Shown here: positions 1 to 11,685 of the stretch, piece by piece
Position numbering within the stretch: the stretch's first letter is position 1
How the letters are laid out: each line of letters starts with the position of its first letter
DNA from: Hepsetus odoe
Taxonomy: Eukaryota > Chordata > Actinopteri > Characiformes > Hepsetidae
Direction: 5' to 3'
NCBI GenBank assembly: GCA_017165825.1
Contig: CM029380.1
Span: 23,303,361 to 23,367,360, forward strand
Length of the DNA: 64,000 bases
Translations under genes and position numbers: made by a program
Notes under the pieces: model-generated
Seen by the model: the letters and a program-made list of their open reading frames with translations, nothing else
Told to the model about the DNA's origin: nothing
The model's database searches: none

Positions 1-771
1 TGGTGAGGAGAGCTGCAGTGTTCTTCCAGGTTTTCGTGTGTTACGTCCATGTTTAAAGGTAAAGGTGTGACGTACAGTGTCAGAACCTGAACACTGTGTT
101 GGTTAGAGGCGAGTGTGTAATAATTTAAGCTTTAGAACCACACTGCTTAACATAACATCTCAGCAACCTTAGCCTCCAATGAAGTGATCTTGGGAAACCA
201 GAGATGGCTGATGATTTGAGGTCTTCCTAGAGAGAGAGATGGGTTGCTGATGAAAAGAGAGAGGAGAGCATGGGTTTTACTCCAGGACAAGCCAAATAAA
301 GATCAATCTGCCGTCGGGTGGCAATTCTACCGAAGCACAGACCCCAGACCCCAGGACTGGAGACAATTTCAACATGGCTGAGTGGAGCAGTAACAAGAAG
401 CCAGGCCCTTTAACCAGCGCTCTGGGAGACTGCACTGAATTACACTGCGGTCAATACGGTGACACAATACCCGGCTCAAGGGTACGACCCCACTTCTCTG
501 TCGCTGCCTCGGCTAATGAGCCTCCAGTGCTGAGTTTCGTGAGGGTGGAGGGGGGCTGGAAGACCTCTTTCTCTCTCTGTCACCTTCTTTAACCCCCCCT
601 ACCCCCAGGAATGTAACTATATTAAGACCTTACTGCAGTGTCGCACCTTAAAGGGTTAAAATGGACCCTAAACGTAGTCCATCAGACACGTTTAAGTTTT
701 TTAATCGTTTTTTTCCCCCATTATTTTTGCACTGGAGCTCTGAATTTTTAGGTAAAAAGTGCTCGGGGAGC
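1..771. other. Single-copy noncoding sequence
   Basis: I see no repeat family, splice-flanked exon or long frame here. The short open frames start at arbitrary ATGs and lack recognisable domains. It ends at a small SINE fragment. Confidence 0.4.
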
Positions 772-813
772 ATTGACGGGGACGGTACCTCGCTCAAGGG
801 TACCTCAGGGCAA
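772..813 (-). mobile_element. SINE-A internal fragment
   Basis: About 42 bases match the central part of the SINE-A family seen throughout this window, including the paired GGTACC and GGGTACCTCAGGG motifs, in antisense orientation. Neither the tRNA-like head nor the CACTTT tail is preserved. Confidence 0.7.
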
Positions 814-954
814 ATTAATGTCTATTGTTATGAACATATTTTACTGTAGATTTTGCTGAGCATCTTTTTTTGTAGGCATCTTATTTTTTTTCTTTCTATT
901 CTTTCTTAATCTCTCTTTTCATTTGAATCATACAGACTCATCATGGTGATGCTG

Positions 955-1031
955 AGTGAGGACATGAAATAGGAAGATGCAGAGGACCAGAAGAAACGGA
1001 GACCCCTAAATGGAGGCAGCTGAAAGAAGAA
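955..1031 (+). mobile_element. LINE 3' tail remnant
   Basis: The run AGGAAGATGCAGAGGACC, followed by GAGACCCCTAAATGGAGGCAGC and AAAGAAGAA, is the extreme 3' end of the same non-LTR retrotransposon whose longer tails occur at 4.2, 31.0, 38.7, 47.2 and 61.1 kb. It is internally deleted and the terminal GAA repeat is only two units long. Confidence 0.7.
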
Positions 1032-1782
1032 TAGTCTTTTTTTTCAGTCTGAAGCCTTGAGCTCACACACTGATTTCCATATATGGTGTTGTTTTTGGTA
1101 CCTTTGGAGATTTACTCCTGCATTTGTGGAGGTAGCTGAGGGACTAAAAGCCATCAGGAGGTGTTCTCTACAGTTTTTATCTATGCTACACAGTTACAAG
1201 ACATGATTCTAGATCACAGGGAGTCATTCGGTTCTAGAAAGCATGTCTTGTCTATTAGACATCATTGTGTGTCTTCAGTTTGAGAGAAGTTTGTGATTTA
1301 GCATTCACATGCATTTCATCTATCACCTCATAGCTCCAGTGAAGAAGCTTGGTGTGTTGGCTAATCGGCAACGTCGAGGGGATTTTTTACAAATAATTTT
1401 AGGCCATCCACTGAAACGAGGGCTGTTTTTATGTAAACGTCACAAGAAAGAGAAAATTTATTCGGACAGCGCTCCAGAGGACTGTCTGGGCGAAAACCAG
1501 CCAAGAAAGCAGGAAGGCTGGTTACCCTGAGGAGCTCGGAGGAGAGCAGGATCAGGGTGAAGAGAACTGCACAATCCTGAAGGTCTTTTTGGCTTGAAGG
1601 AGCTCTTTCATTCCCCCCTCGCTCTCCTCCGTGAACAGGACAGATAATGCCGGACCTGAATTATTAATTAGCAAACGACAAGGAGTCCGAATCACAGGGA
1701 GTTATCGTTGGGAAGGTCAACCACGGGTCTCTGCTCAGCAGAAGCCACTCATCCTTCCTTTACCTCTCACCTTTACCCGCTG

Positions 1783-1783
<1 letters not shown>
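1032..1783. other. Single-copy noncoding sequence
   Basis: No repeat family or gene is recognised in this stretch. Short frames near 1,309-1,530 have no domain or splice context. Confidence 0.4.

Positions 1784-1835
<52 letters not shown>
1784..1835. repeat. (CA)n microsatellite
   Basis: This is an uninterrupted CA dinucleotide run of about 26 units. It generates a poly Thr-His stretch in one frame, which is why an apparent open frame crosses it. Confidence 0.97.
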
Positions 1836-1838
<3 letters not shown>

Positions 1839-4196
1839 GAAATGAAAAATGCAGCAGAAATGAGATGTTCACCAGGGGAAAACATCTCCTGCCTTTTGGA
1901 ACAAACATACTAAAGCATCTTAACTAAACCTTTTCTTTTTACATTACTAGCTGTGTAGGCGAGAATCTGTTAAGTAAAGGTGTACATTACTATCAAATCT
2001 AAATTTTACTCCCACCTTCATGCATGTCGGGCGGTTTGAAGACATTAAATTGTCCCCAATGTCCAAAGAAGAGCTTTGGAACGTCCTTCAAGAAGCCTGG
2101 AGAAGTGCTCCTGAAAACAACTTAAAGAAACATGCTCGTCTAAGAGAGTTGTGGCTGTGCTGAAGAATAATGGTGGTGGTAGTCAATATTGATTTTAAAG
2201 CTGGTTAGAATTAAACTAGAATTAAATGTGTTAGTCAACTGCGCATATTGTCTTTACATGATGGGTTGCCAGTGTGTGTAAAACCCCTTAAAGTGAGGAT
2301 CCTGCCTCCACACCTCTCTGTTTCTACCTGCCTCGCCCCTCAACTCGGACAGCTTTCGCTCGGCAGTTAGCCAGTTAATTGAATTAGGCATGCTGGAGCA
2401 GCGCGGATGCTAAACGGTGCCGTGCCCTGGAGTCCATGCTTCAGCAGTGAGGCTGGCTCCAATGTGTCCTACCTAAATCGCACTCAAGGCTCCACATCTG
2501 TTAGACATACAGAGGCAGGACAAAGTCTCAGAGTCAACATCAGCCAGATCTTTAAAGGGTTTCCATGTGTTTTGCCTTATCCATGTGTGAAGATTGGCCT
2601 AAAACAGACGCGACACATGTCTACATAATCATTTCCACCCTCTTTTTATCCACCAAAACAGCCTTTATTCTGTTACTGTGCCTTTAAGGCTGATATGTGT
2701 CAGAGGCCAGTGATCTGATTGGCAAAAATTAGCACATGGAAGGAACTCCAGCGCTACTTCCACATACTATCTACAGGAACGACGCACATTATCAGGTGGC
2801 CTAATTGCTGTAGGCTGATTGCATTCATGGATGTGACATCACAAGCACGACTCATTCTGACTCATTTAAATAAAGAGAAGCATTTCGTATCGCATTGCAT
2901 GCACAATGGCCAATTGGCGCTTTCACTTCACTTTCACTTTATTTAAAGAATGAAGAGGACTTAAACGATGCATAAATGGGGGAGAAAAAAACCACCTGGC
3001 AACCCTTTCTTAGACTATATGAACAAAAGGACAAATGGTTCGACTTCGACAAAAATGTCCCTTCATCTCCAGAAAAGTGTGAAGATTTGTTTTTCCATGA
3101 GTGCTACAGATGTCTCTACGAGGCTCAAATAGCCCCAGTTTGTCAGCAGAGGGACAGTCCCCTCCAAAACATATTAGACCAATTATTTGTTTTGCACTGA
3201 AGATATTTGGGTTTGAAGTCAAAGAAATGCATTAATTTCAGCGTTTTTTTGCAAAATTGCATAGAGTGTAGCACCTTTTGTGTCTGACCACCCAGTTCTC
3301 CATTCTTGTTCCAGTACTTTTGGAAGGGACTGTTCTGTTCTGTCCAAACAGAAACAGCACGTTCCCCTGGATATGGGGTCCATAGCCAGCCTCAGTCCCG
3401 GTTTCACTCTTTCTTCGGCACTATTTCCCAGCGTCTGTCTGTCTGTCTGTCTATCTCTCCATCTCTTATCGTTCTCCCTTCTATGTCTTTCAGCCTCTGC
3501 CGCTCTCCTTTCCCGAGCCCCAAAAGTGCTCGCCATTCATCACTCTCTCTCCACCCGTCCAGCAAGGATGGAGGGAGAAAGTACAGGGTGATGAATGGCT
3601 CTCTGTCTGCTCGCTCTCTAACCACCCAAACTCTCGATGACGTTTCGGGGAAAGAAATGCACTTCGGTGTAACTGTAGCAGATTGAAACCGTCTTCAGTA
3701 AGTCACAAGGACGACAAAAAGTCAGGTCAGTTACATCCGATCAGAATAACCTTCGTCTCAGGCAGCTGGTGTGTTGTTGCTGCTGTAAGAACGCTCAGAA
3801 ATAAGCAACAGATGGTCCAGAAATGGTGTTCGGGAGGTTTTCATTTTTTAAATATTTACTTTTCATTTTTTTTTTTTTTCTTTCATCTCATTTTTTGTGC
3901 TACGGTTAGTGACGACGCTCTGTGAAGAGCATTTCATAAATAAAACCTTCTTTACCTGATGGACAGCAAGAGTTACTTTCAGGTCATTTACAATTATTTG
4001 GTCAAAATTCTAAATTTACGCACAATTATCGCTTTAATGTCACTGTAACGTGATTTTATTTGCAGAAATTTAACCTCCGAATGAAAAACCTTTTTAAAAT
4101 TGTGATGTTTAGTTAAGTTTAAAATCACTTAAATCAACTAAAGGTTAATTACTGTTAATGGATTTCATTTCAGGTAACTTTACAGTAAACCTCCAC
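1836..4196. other. Single-copy noncoding sequence with minor simple repeats
   Basis: The stretch is mostly unique. It contains a possible orphan SINE-A tail (two TTTCACTT blocks) at 2,918-2,940, a short CTGT tetranucleotide run at 3,433-3,452 inside a pyrimidine-rich patch, and a T-run near 3,869-3,880. Overlapping frames on both strands at 3,219-3,690 come from that pyrimidine bias and show no domain. Confidence 0.4.
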
Positions 4197-4453
4197 TTGG
4201 ACGTGTCCAGAGGAGAGACAGGGATTATATCGGGAGGAGGATGGTGAAGATGGAGCTGCCAGGAAAGAGGAGAAGAGGAAGACCAAAGAGGATTATGGAC
4301 GTGGTGAGAGAGGACATGCTGGACGCGAGTTCGAAGGAGGAAGATGCAGAGGACCGGAAGAAATGGAGAAGGTTGATCTGCTGTGGTGACCCCTAAACGG
4401 AAGCAGCCGAAAGAAGAAGAAGAAGAAGAAGAAGAAGAAGAAGAAGAAGAAGA
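4197..4453 (+). mobile_element. LINE 3' end, truncated, with (GAA)n tail
   Basis: This is the 3' terminus of a non-LTR retrotransposon, 5'-truncated as usual for LINE insertions. It encodes the typical C-terminal end of an endonuclease-reverse transcriptase (PGKRRRGRPKR-like basic stretch, then a MDVVREDM-like motif and EEDAEDRKKW). It runs through the stop region GACCCCTAAACGG and finishes in about 14 GAA units at 4,410-4,453. The family is probably RTE-like, but the clade assignment is from memory. It shares this end with six other fragments in the window. Confidence 0.88.
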
Positions 4454-4767
4454 CAGTAAACTTCCACAATTTGGTCCAAAATCGCTTCCAAAATGGTCAA
4501 TTTATAAAATCATTGTTTCTTTTTTAAAAAAACGCTAAACTCTTTTATTTTTACTGCATGTTAATTATAAAACAGATTTTATTTCAGGACATTTCATTCA
4601 GAAATATCTCCAGCAAGTCAACAAAACAAATCAGAAAAAAGTAAAAGCCAAAAAAAATAATGTGTTATTAGAGCTTCAGTTTAAAGCTCCAGAGGAAGCA
4701 GCCCGTCCTGCTCGTCACTGGGCTGCGCGATGATGAACCCCTCCCAGCCCGGTGCCTGCTCAGAACG
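4454..4767. other. AT-rich single-copy sequence
   Basis: I see nothing here beyond short A/T runs downstream of the LINE tail. Confidence 0.35.
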
Positions 4768-5080
4768 GTTTGTGATGACTGATTGCATTGTTTTAGCGTA
4801 TTAATTAGATGCTGACCCACAGTGTAATTACTTCAAGGCAAGTTTACTTTGGGAATAGACACAACAGAAGTGTCAGTGGGCCGACACTGCAGTCGTTCTG
4901 CAGAGGAACTGCTGGTGGGGAACTTCGGCATATGGGCATGTCCCAAAGTGCATGATGTGATTGCTTATTAATGAATCAGGGTTTTTTATGCAACTCCGCT
5001 CTGAGCTGAATTGGTTTCCATTCCTTTAATGACAATCTAATGCGTTTTAGCCACTCATTTAGCTTCTTTACCGGACGCAG
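4768..5080. promoter_or_regulatory. Candidate conserved noncoding (enhancer-like) block
   Basis: The block contains several homeodomain-type core sites (TTAATTAG near 4,802, CTTATTAATGAATC near 4,964, TTTAATGACAATCTAATG near 5,026). It has high-complexity sequence with no open frame and no repeat similarity. This composition is typical of vertebrate developmental enhancers. Conservation itself cannot be seen from one sequence. Confidence 0.3.
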
Positions 5081-5598
5081 GATCCTCCCTGTAGCCTTAA
5101 GAATGTCTCCGGCAATATGAATATATTACATCAACAATATGAGCGACATTATAGAACCGTAAGGAAGAAGGTGCTGCTGTTCATCTCCTTCCGAAATTTG
5201 CAAAAATCTTTGAATCGTGCGGAGGCGCCCTCTGCTTTCACCTGAGCACTAATGCACGGTTACAACCACAAATCAATGGTGCTTGAATTATGAATACCCT
5301 GAGCCATTACTGAGTTTGCTACATGGTGCAGAGGAGAGTGCAATCACTCTTTGAGACCACAGGGGAAAAAAAAAAGAGTGACCGCAGCCAGGTCGAATAT
5401 GAAGTGCGGGTATTTGTATTAAGGAGGGGATGAAACATGGCATCAGCCAACTGTGTTGTTAAAGCTGCCGTTTACCAAGGTGGTGCTTGGAAAGAGGATC
5501 TCGTTTTGGGTTGCGAACCCTGGAAAAGGAGTGTGATTATTCAAATATGCCTGTTAACGTGCTCAGAGAATTTTGGGAGTAGAATTAGTATTATAAGG
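5081..5598. other. Single-copy noncoding sequence
   Basis: No gene or repeat family is recognised. Confidence 0.35.
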
Positions 5599-5782
5599 GA
5601 AGTGGCCTAATAGTTAGGGACTAGGGCCTAGGTTCAAATCCCAGGGGTTACCCTGAGGTACCCTTGAGCAAGGTACCATCCCCGTCACTGCTCCCCGGGC
5701 AATGGATGTATGGCTGCCCCCCGATTCATGGTGTTTGGGTCAAATGCAGAGACAGAGTTTCGTTGTAGTTCACTTTCACTTT
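5599..5782 (+). mobile_element. SINE-A copy (tRNA-derived)
   Basis: The copy starts with a tRNA A-box-like AGTGGCCTAATAGTTAGG and has a B-box-like GGTTCAAATCC. It continues through the family core (CCTTGAGCAAGGTACC, CCCCGTCACTGCTCCCCGGG) and ends in CACTTTCACTTT. The segment before the tail is shortened relative to the full copy at 42.7 kb. Confidence 0.9.
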
Positions 5783-7160
5783 GCTGATATTGGGACGCCC
5801 ATTAGCCTTTTCCACCATCAAGGAACCGGCTCTGATTGGGCACCAAACTGAGGACCAATAGGAGCATTAAAATAAATAATTGAGTTCGGGACTAGTTCAG
5901 AAAGATGATCCCCATCCAGAAACCAAAATGGTTGGTCTTTCCAGCATGTCCTTGTCCTTGTAGACTTCCATTGGGTAGATGCACCATTGAGGACATGCTT
6001 GACTACAGCGTTGGAAACAGATGGCCCACCAGGTTCAAAGATCCCTGAACAAACCTGAAACAAGAAGCAGCTTCCTCTTGTTGAGAATGACTAACGCTGG
6101 GCAAAATAGAAGTAATCATGGTGCATACCCATACGTGTCTACACTAGCACATCATTTTTTGTGGAGGAAATAAAATATTTTCTCATCGGGCTCGGCGAAT
6201 TGGTAAAAAAGTTAGTATATCAGAGCAGAGATGATTACAATGCTCATGCCAGTAGCGTCAGGAGCTGTGCTTAGAGACACAACTCATAAACGTGGCCCAT
6301 CTTTCTGGCTGATGGATGGTTGCAGGCTGCATGCATGAAACCTGTCACAACAAGGGCGATGATGTCAGAAACTATATGGCTCATGGTAATGGGAGGGTGG
6401 GGGATCATGGTCTGGGGGTGAAGCATCTCTCAGAGCGACACTGACCTTGGAACGGGGGCCACAGGTGTCTCACTGGGGTAGGAAATCCACGGCACGACTT
6501 TAACCTGTAGAAGTCACAGGTTTTGCACGTGATAATCTCTTTATTCTTTTGGATTTTTGGATTTTCATCCTTCAGTCTCCCCAGTTTGAGCGTTCCCATT
6601 TGCTACCTGAAAGCAACATCTCCTCCAAACAAGCTGCCGATCCTCGGGATGAAACAACAGGTCTGACTCTTCTCTATCAGACCATTGCCGTGGCTGCCAT
6701 TTAGCTTTGACATGGCATTCCCTCAAACTGAGGAACCTGAGCCTGATATGAACGCACGGCTCTTTTCCACCTGCAGGGATTCGGCTCAGGGCTGGTTTTG
6801 GCAGCGAACTTCGATGCCGCTTTTATTTACACCGATTTTTACAACTGTTGTTGCCACAAAGCAGCTTCACAGACCAGGTCCAAGTCCCTAGTGAGGAAGC
6901 CAAACAGCAAGAGAGGCAAGGTGCAAAGCTGGAGAAATGACCCTGGGAGGAACACATCCTCTTCTGGTCAATACCAGGTAACAAAAGAGCCCTTTCAAGC
7001 TTTGCATCCACAAAGAATTTGGCTCAGAATCTAAAAAAATTAGGTTTCCAGCTGCAACCAAAAACTCTGTTGATGGCACATCCTTGATTACAGCAGTTCT
7101 GCTCCAAAATGGTGGAAATGTGGGATGGCAAGTTTCAGGGAATCCTGAACAGATCCCGTT
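5783..7160. other. Single-copy noncoding sequence
   Basis: No recognised repeat or exon. Frames at 5,818-6,063, 6,405-6,599 and 6,798-7,079 are short, overlap on both strands and lack domains. Confidence 0.35.
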
Positions 7161-7351
7161 GGGCAGTGGTGGACCAGTGATAGGGACTGGGCCCCATAGT
7201 CACAAGGTTGTGAGTTTGTGCCCTGGACCAGTAGGTTACCTTGAGGTACCCTTGAGCAGATCACCGTCCCCATCTCTGCCTCCAGCATGCTGTTTATAAT
7301 TGCCCCATACTACACTGTGACAAAGAGTCACTTTCATTTCGCTTTCACTTC
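7161..7351 (+). mobile_element. SINE-A copy, diverged
   Basis: A degraded A-box region is followed by AGTAGGTTACCTTGAGGTACC, a mutated core and a CACTTTCATTTCGCTTTCACTT tail. The GCTGCCCCCTGCTGC segment is decayed, which suggests an old insertion. Confidence 0.87.
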
Positions 7352-7524
7352 AACAACCAGGCACTTGTAGGTGTAAAAGGACTATAAGACAGTGTAGAAT
7401 ATTTTTCTACACATACTCTAATAGACCTCTTCTGTCTGACCAAACTTTTCATCCACTAAATGATTCCAATTCTTGGCTTGAACCTGCAGTTTAAAGATGA
7501 ATGTCATCCCTGTTCCTGAAGGAC

Positions 7525-7529
<5 letters not shown>

Positions 7530-7585
<56 letters not shown>
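7530..7585. repeat. (AG)n microsatellite
   Basis: This is a pure AG dinucleotide run of about 28 units. It yields a poly Arg-Glu stretch in an apparent frame. Confidence 0.97.
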
Positions 7586-7591
<6 letters not shown>

Positions 7592-7712
7592 ATGTCAGTT
7601 CCACTACAATGCTCTTTTTATTAACATCCATTACAGATGGAAAGCAGGAAAGAGAGACAGAGCGATAGACATGGTTGTAAAAGGGAAGATAGTGGAAGTG
7701 GGTGTTCTAGCA

Positions 7713-8100
7713 GCTGTACTGTAATCTCCGGGCCGTGATTAGCCTACAAAGATAATTGCACGTCTGCCTTTAGACTCGCCGGCAAATGGAAGGGCTGGCC
7801 ATTTCTTTTGATCAGCTGGACTAAAACATCCTGGCACGGATCAATACGGGCATCATACAGCAGCAATCACAAAAGCACTTTGTCGTGCACTTGTGCATGC
7901 CCCGATGGAACTATTGATCGACACCAAAGAACAGAGACACAGCGACCGGCAAAAAACAAAAAAGCTCAATTAACTGCAAAGCTTACATACAGTACAGACC
8001 GAGGCATGCAGGGGACGCAAACAAACACAGGGGATTGAGAAGCACTCTGGAAAAGGAGGCATCGATTAATTAACAAAGCGCGTGACGCTGATTAAGAAAA
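7713..8100. promoter_or_regulatory. Candidate conserved noncoding block
   Basis: The sequence is high-complexity, without open frame or repeat similarity. It has CCGTGATTAGCC, AAAGATAATTGCAC and CGATTAATTAAC motifs that resemble homeodomain or GATA-type sites. It lies between an AG microsatellite and a SINE. Function is inferred from composition only. Confidence 0.27.
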
Positions 8101-8131
8101 ATGAAAAACTGATGGTAAACGCTGAGGACTT

Positions 8132-8359
8132 CAAGTGAAAGTGACTATTTGTCATTGTGAGCAGCACAGCACACTTCGAAGCACAACTGAATGCAACCTC
8201 TGCCTTTAAACCACGCTGTGCAGCAGGGAGCAGCCATATCCAGCGCCCTGTGAGCAGTGATGGGGACGGTACCTTACTCAAGGGTACCTCAGGGTAACCT
8301 ACTGGTCTGGGATTCAAACCCAGGACCTTCTGGGGGCTAGTACTTAAAAACTATGCCCC
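8132..8359 (-). mobile_element. SINE-A copy, near full length
   Basis: Read on the minus strand it runs from a tRNA-like head (ending at 8,359) through the GAGGTACCCTTGAG core to the CACTTTCACTTG tail at 8,132. Its head abuts another SINE head on the opposite strand at 8,360. Confidence 0.92.
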
Positions 8360-8545
8360 TTATAGCAAGAAGGTTCTGGGTTCAATTCCCCAGAACATGG
8401 ATATCCGGTCGGTTGGAGATGATAAACTGCCCCGAGGTGGGACGGTCTCTTCTCTGGGATGGACAGCTGACCTGTTACTTTTTTGCTATGAACTCTGGGA
8501 TAGGCTCGGGCACCCTATCAGCTTGGAAAATGGATGAATAAAATG
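8360..8545 (+). mobile_element. tRNA/L2-type composite SINE, internally deleted
   Basis: A B-box-like GGTTCTGGGTTCAATTCC is followed by a shortened body with GGTCTCTTCTCTGGGATGG. The end, GGGATAGGCTCGGGCACCCTATC then AAAATGGATGAATAAAATG, resembles the widespread fish tRNA-SINE/L2 3' end (GGATAGGCTCCAGC, GGATGGATG). The A-box portion is missing, perhaps removed by the neighbouring SINE-A insertion. Confidence 0.75.
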
Positions 8546-9000
8546 TTATGTATATTCATTTTGGACCATTGCTCTTTGTTCAGTAAGAAAAATATGATTA
8601 CAAGACAATAACAAAACAGGGGATGTTGTCCCAGGACTGCTTGATTTTTGTTTGATTTTCGCAACTTTTGTAACCGTTGTAACAGACGGCATTACACTAA
8701 CGGAAGCAGAGGGCTCGATATAGCTTCTTCTGAATGTTGTGAGGCTTCTACCCTGAAGATGCAAATTCAGACTCTACATTCAGAAACTTTTGCTACTGCT
8801 GTTTCCTCTGGCTCCCTTCCTACTGATCTGAGGACACTAGGGGAGAAGAGGAGCAGCCAAAACTGAAAGAGAAACGGGACAAATCAGGACACGTTTTTAA
8901 GCTTTTGGCTCATCCATTTCAGCGGCACTTGTTAATAAATAAATCCTTCAAAAGTGCAGCCCTTGTTCACAGTAGTGTGAGCTTCTATTTTTTATTATTT
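8546..9000. other. Single-copy noncoding sequence
   Basis: No repeat family or exon is recognised. Confidence 0.35.
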
Positions 9001-9180
9001 TACATTTATGGAAATTAGCATATGCAGAGTGACCTCCAGTTTCTAATTACAAGGACAATCTCTCTGGAGCAACTTGTGGTTAAGGGTTTTGCTCAGGAAC
9101 CCAATGGTGGTAGTGCTGGAGGTGAGTTCTGAAACTTGAACCTCTTGGTCTGTAGACAATTACCTTACCACCACACCCCA
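9001..9180 (-). mobile_element. V-type SINE, antisense
   Basis: From right to left the minus strand shows a tRNA-like head with box-B-like sequence, the GCACTACCA linker and the CCTGAGCAAAACC core. It then shows the GCAGAGTGACCT end motif and ACATTTATGG tail. It belongs to the same family as the copies at 46.1, 55.7 and 56.0 kb. Confidence 0.85.
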
Positions 9181-10149
9181 ACATCCCATTTTGTTTTATG
9201 TCAAGGAAAAAAAAAAACACCAAAGATAGAAGATATACACAGTAGGACTGCAGCAAAGTCACTCTGAAGGTCTGTAAAAGACTTTCTGGGCGGTATGTTC
9301 TCTATTATTAGGACAGCCATGAAGATAGCATCACGAGATCAAGCTTCTGAATCCCAGAGGACAGGAATTTCTTCCACAGATATTAATCACAACAGTTCCT
9401 TCAATACAGGAAGCGCTTAGTAACTCATCATCATGAGTATTAATGGCCCAACACTGGAGGTTCTAGAAACGTCAAGAGTCTTTGAGAAGATCCTTTTGCT
9501 TGTAATGGTGGAAGAAGCCCTGGAAGGAGTCTAGAGCTGCTGAAGCCTATTTGATAGATGGCCAAAGGTTTGATGGAGGGGATGCACATCAGAGAGTGAG
9601 TGCTCAAAATGGATCACCTCCTAGCGTTTATACACAACCATAAATTAGGCCAAATTTGTCACAAAGAACAGAGACGGAGCGAGTGCGGAGTCGGGACTGA
9701 GAGCACCACAAATAAAAGAGTATCACAACATCTCATCCATTACACTGTCAAACAAATGCTGGGCGCGCTCACACTATGCAGATATATAACGGGTCCGCCT
9801 GATTTACTGCGACCACAATACCCACACATAACCGTTTCCCAGCACCTGGATGCACCGGTGCTGAAAGCCTTCATACTGCACCACAACCAAACGTGTCGAC
9901 AAATGATGGGGTATAAAACCTCTTCCAGGAAAAGAACCACAACACATGAAGAAACTTTCTTAAGTAGGTGTTGGTGTGTGATATTCCTTTTAACGGCTGA
10001 CAAACAGCTTGTTAAAAAGCAAATAGGGTGCTATCACTTGGTGGTATGATTATCTTGATCTTTGTTTTTATGTCCCAGTTAAAAAATGAGGACATTTCTG
10101 GGGTCCGCTTCGGTCGTGGACATGGCAACCGAATGGACTGGCCCCAGAA
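9181..10149. other. Single-copy noncoding sequence with 149-codon frame
   Basis: An open frame at 9,600-10,049 is the longest non-repetitive one on the plus strand. It shows no domain, signal peptide or biased third positions, and a conflicting frame occupies the minus strand. The sequence has ATAAATTAGGCC and similar AT-rich motifs and could instead be a conserved noncoding element. I do not call a gene. Confidence 0.35.
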
Positions 10150-10365
10150 AACCTTGTGAGCACCAAACACAGCGCTCGAAATGCATCATCGGCTTTTTAC
10201 TCACACTATGCAACTGCAGGCAGCCATTTCCAGGACCAAGGGAGCAGTGACGGGGACAGTACCTTGCTCAAGGGTATCAAAGGGCGACTTACTGGTCTGG
10301 GACTCAAACCCACCACCTTCTGATCCTGGGGACCAGCCCTCAACCACGAGACCGCCAGTGTCCCT
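10150..10365 (-). mobile_element. SINE-A copy, 3' tail degraded
   Basis: The antisense core (AGCAGTGACGGGGACAGTACC, CTTGCTCAAGGGTA) and tRNA-like head (CTGGGACTCAAACCC) are clear. The CACTTT tail is not recognisable, which indicates an old copy. Confidence 0.85.
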
Positions 10366-11496
10366 CATCCGGCCATCTCATCACCCTAATGGAAGTTCTG
10401 CCCATATAGAATGCTGAAATGTTAGTCCAGCTCATTTTTAATCTTAAATTTGGGTGAAAGCAGCTCAGATCGAGGAGTCAGGTCATTTGTAGCTGCATGC
10501 GGAAATCTCCTACCTAAGCCTCTCTTTGGATTTGAAGACGGTGGTCGAAAGAAAGGGTGACACTGTCTGTGTTTTTATTCTAAATAATGAGATTTACTGC
10601 AAAATGATGCTCTCACAGGGACAATAAAGCCACTACAAACTTGGCGCTCATAAATGTTAGACTCCATTTATAGTCCACACTTTTTGCCACTCACTCAGTA
10701 GGCAATTATGAAACTTTAATACCAATCAGTATTGGTTTCCTTAAAACTGGGCAGTGATCTCATTTCAAACTGGCAAATGTTTCAGCACCTCTTTTGCTGA
10801 AGAGAAAAGCACTTGCCTGAAGTGCCAAGGACGTCCCTGCACGCCACCCTGCAAACCCGATCTGCATATTCCCTGGCATGTCTGCATATTCAACCAGTTC
10901 TCATGTATATTCAGCAGCCTCTCTGATGTTGATAATGGCTCTCCAGAAGTGAGGATGAAACGATGACGGGGACGAGCAGCAGGAGAGAGAGTGAAGGAGA
11001 AACACACTCAGTAATTAACTGGATTTATGCACAAAGGTCTTATATTTATATATATACTTATATATGACTCCTCTCTTTTATCAGCGAATCTGGTGCATTT
11101 CTTCCTCAAACAGGATCGAGAACTGGCCACTAAGATGGGAATAAAACAACCAACGTGCTTAATAAACGACAGTAAAAAGCGTGTTTTTGAACGGACTGGT
11201 TTTAAAAATGGGCTTCAACAAAAATAGACCCTCAAAGAACAAAAGAGAAAGGTTGCCATGAAATGTATAATCCTTTTTCAATACAACAACTACACTTAGG
11301 TGGTACCTTCAAGGATCTTCTGTACCTATAGGTAGGTAGCATAGTAACCATATTCATTAGCAGTTAGTTTTGTTTGCACGGCCTAACTAAACCCTGTCTG
11401 ACCAAAAGGTTTTGTAAAAGATGAAAATGAAATGAAAATGAAAAGAAAATGTACAAGCTTGTGTTTCTGAGGTGACCTTTCCATCCTTTGTAAACG
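10366..11496. other. Single-copy noncoding sequence
   Basis: No repeats beyond an AT-rich patch at 11,040-11,065 and an AAATGAAAATG micro-repeat near 11,420. Frames at 10,754-11,007 overlap on both strands and show no domain. Confidence 0.35.
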
Positions 11497-11605
11497 ATCA
11501 TCCATCCATTAGCCCACTATCTGAGTTGCTTTTCCTAACCAGCCTTGCGTAGGATGTTAGAGCCTTTCCCTGCGCTCGCAGGATGAAACTACCCTGGATG
11601 GAACT
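11497..11605 (-). mobile_element. SINE/L2 3' tail remnant
   Basis: CATCCATCCATTAGCCCACT followed by GAGTTGC and a decayed CCTAACC segment is the reverse complement of the fish tRNA-SINE/L2 3' end. Only the last ~100 bases remain recognisable. Confidence 0.55.
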
Positions 11606-11644
11606 AGCTAGAACGTTCTGGCTCTAAGCTAACCACTTTGCTGT

Positions 11645-11685
11645 CCAAGAGATTTCTGAGAAGAAGATCCTCAGAAATCTCTTGG
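11645..11685. repeat. Perfect 16-bp inverted repeat (hairpin)
   Basis: CCAAGAGATTTCTGAG at 11,645-11,660 is exactly repeated as its reverse complement at 11,670-11,685, leaving a 9-base loop. No transposon termini surround it. A snap-back replication error or a decayed small foldback element could explain it. Confidence 0.9.

Noticed and set aside
9600..10049. A 149-codon plus frame in non-repetitive sequence.
   Set aside because: No recognisable domain, no splice context, a competing minus frame and no codon pattern. Length alone is weak evidence in 64 kb of six frames.
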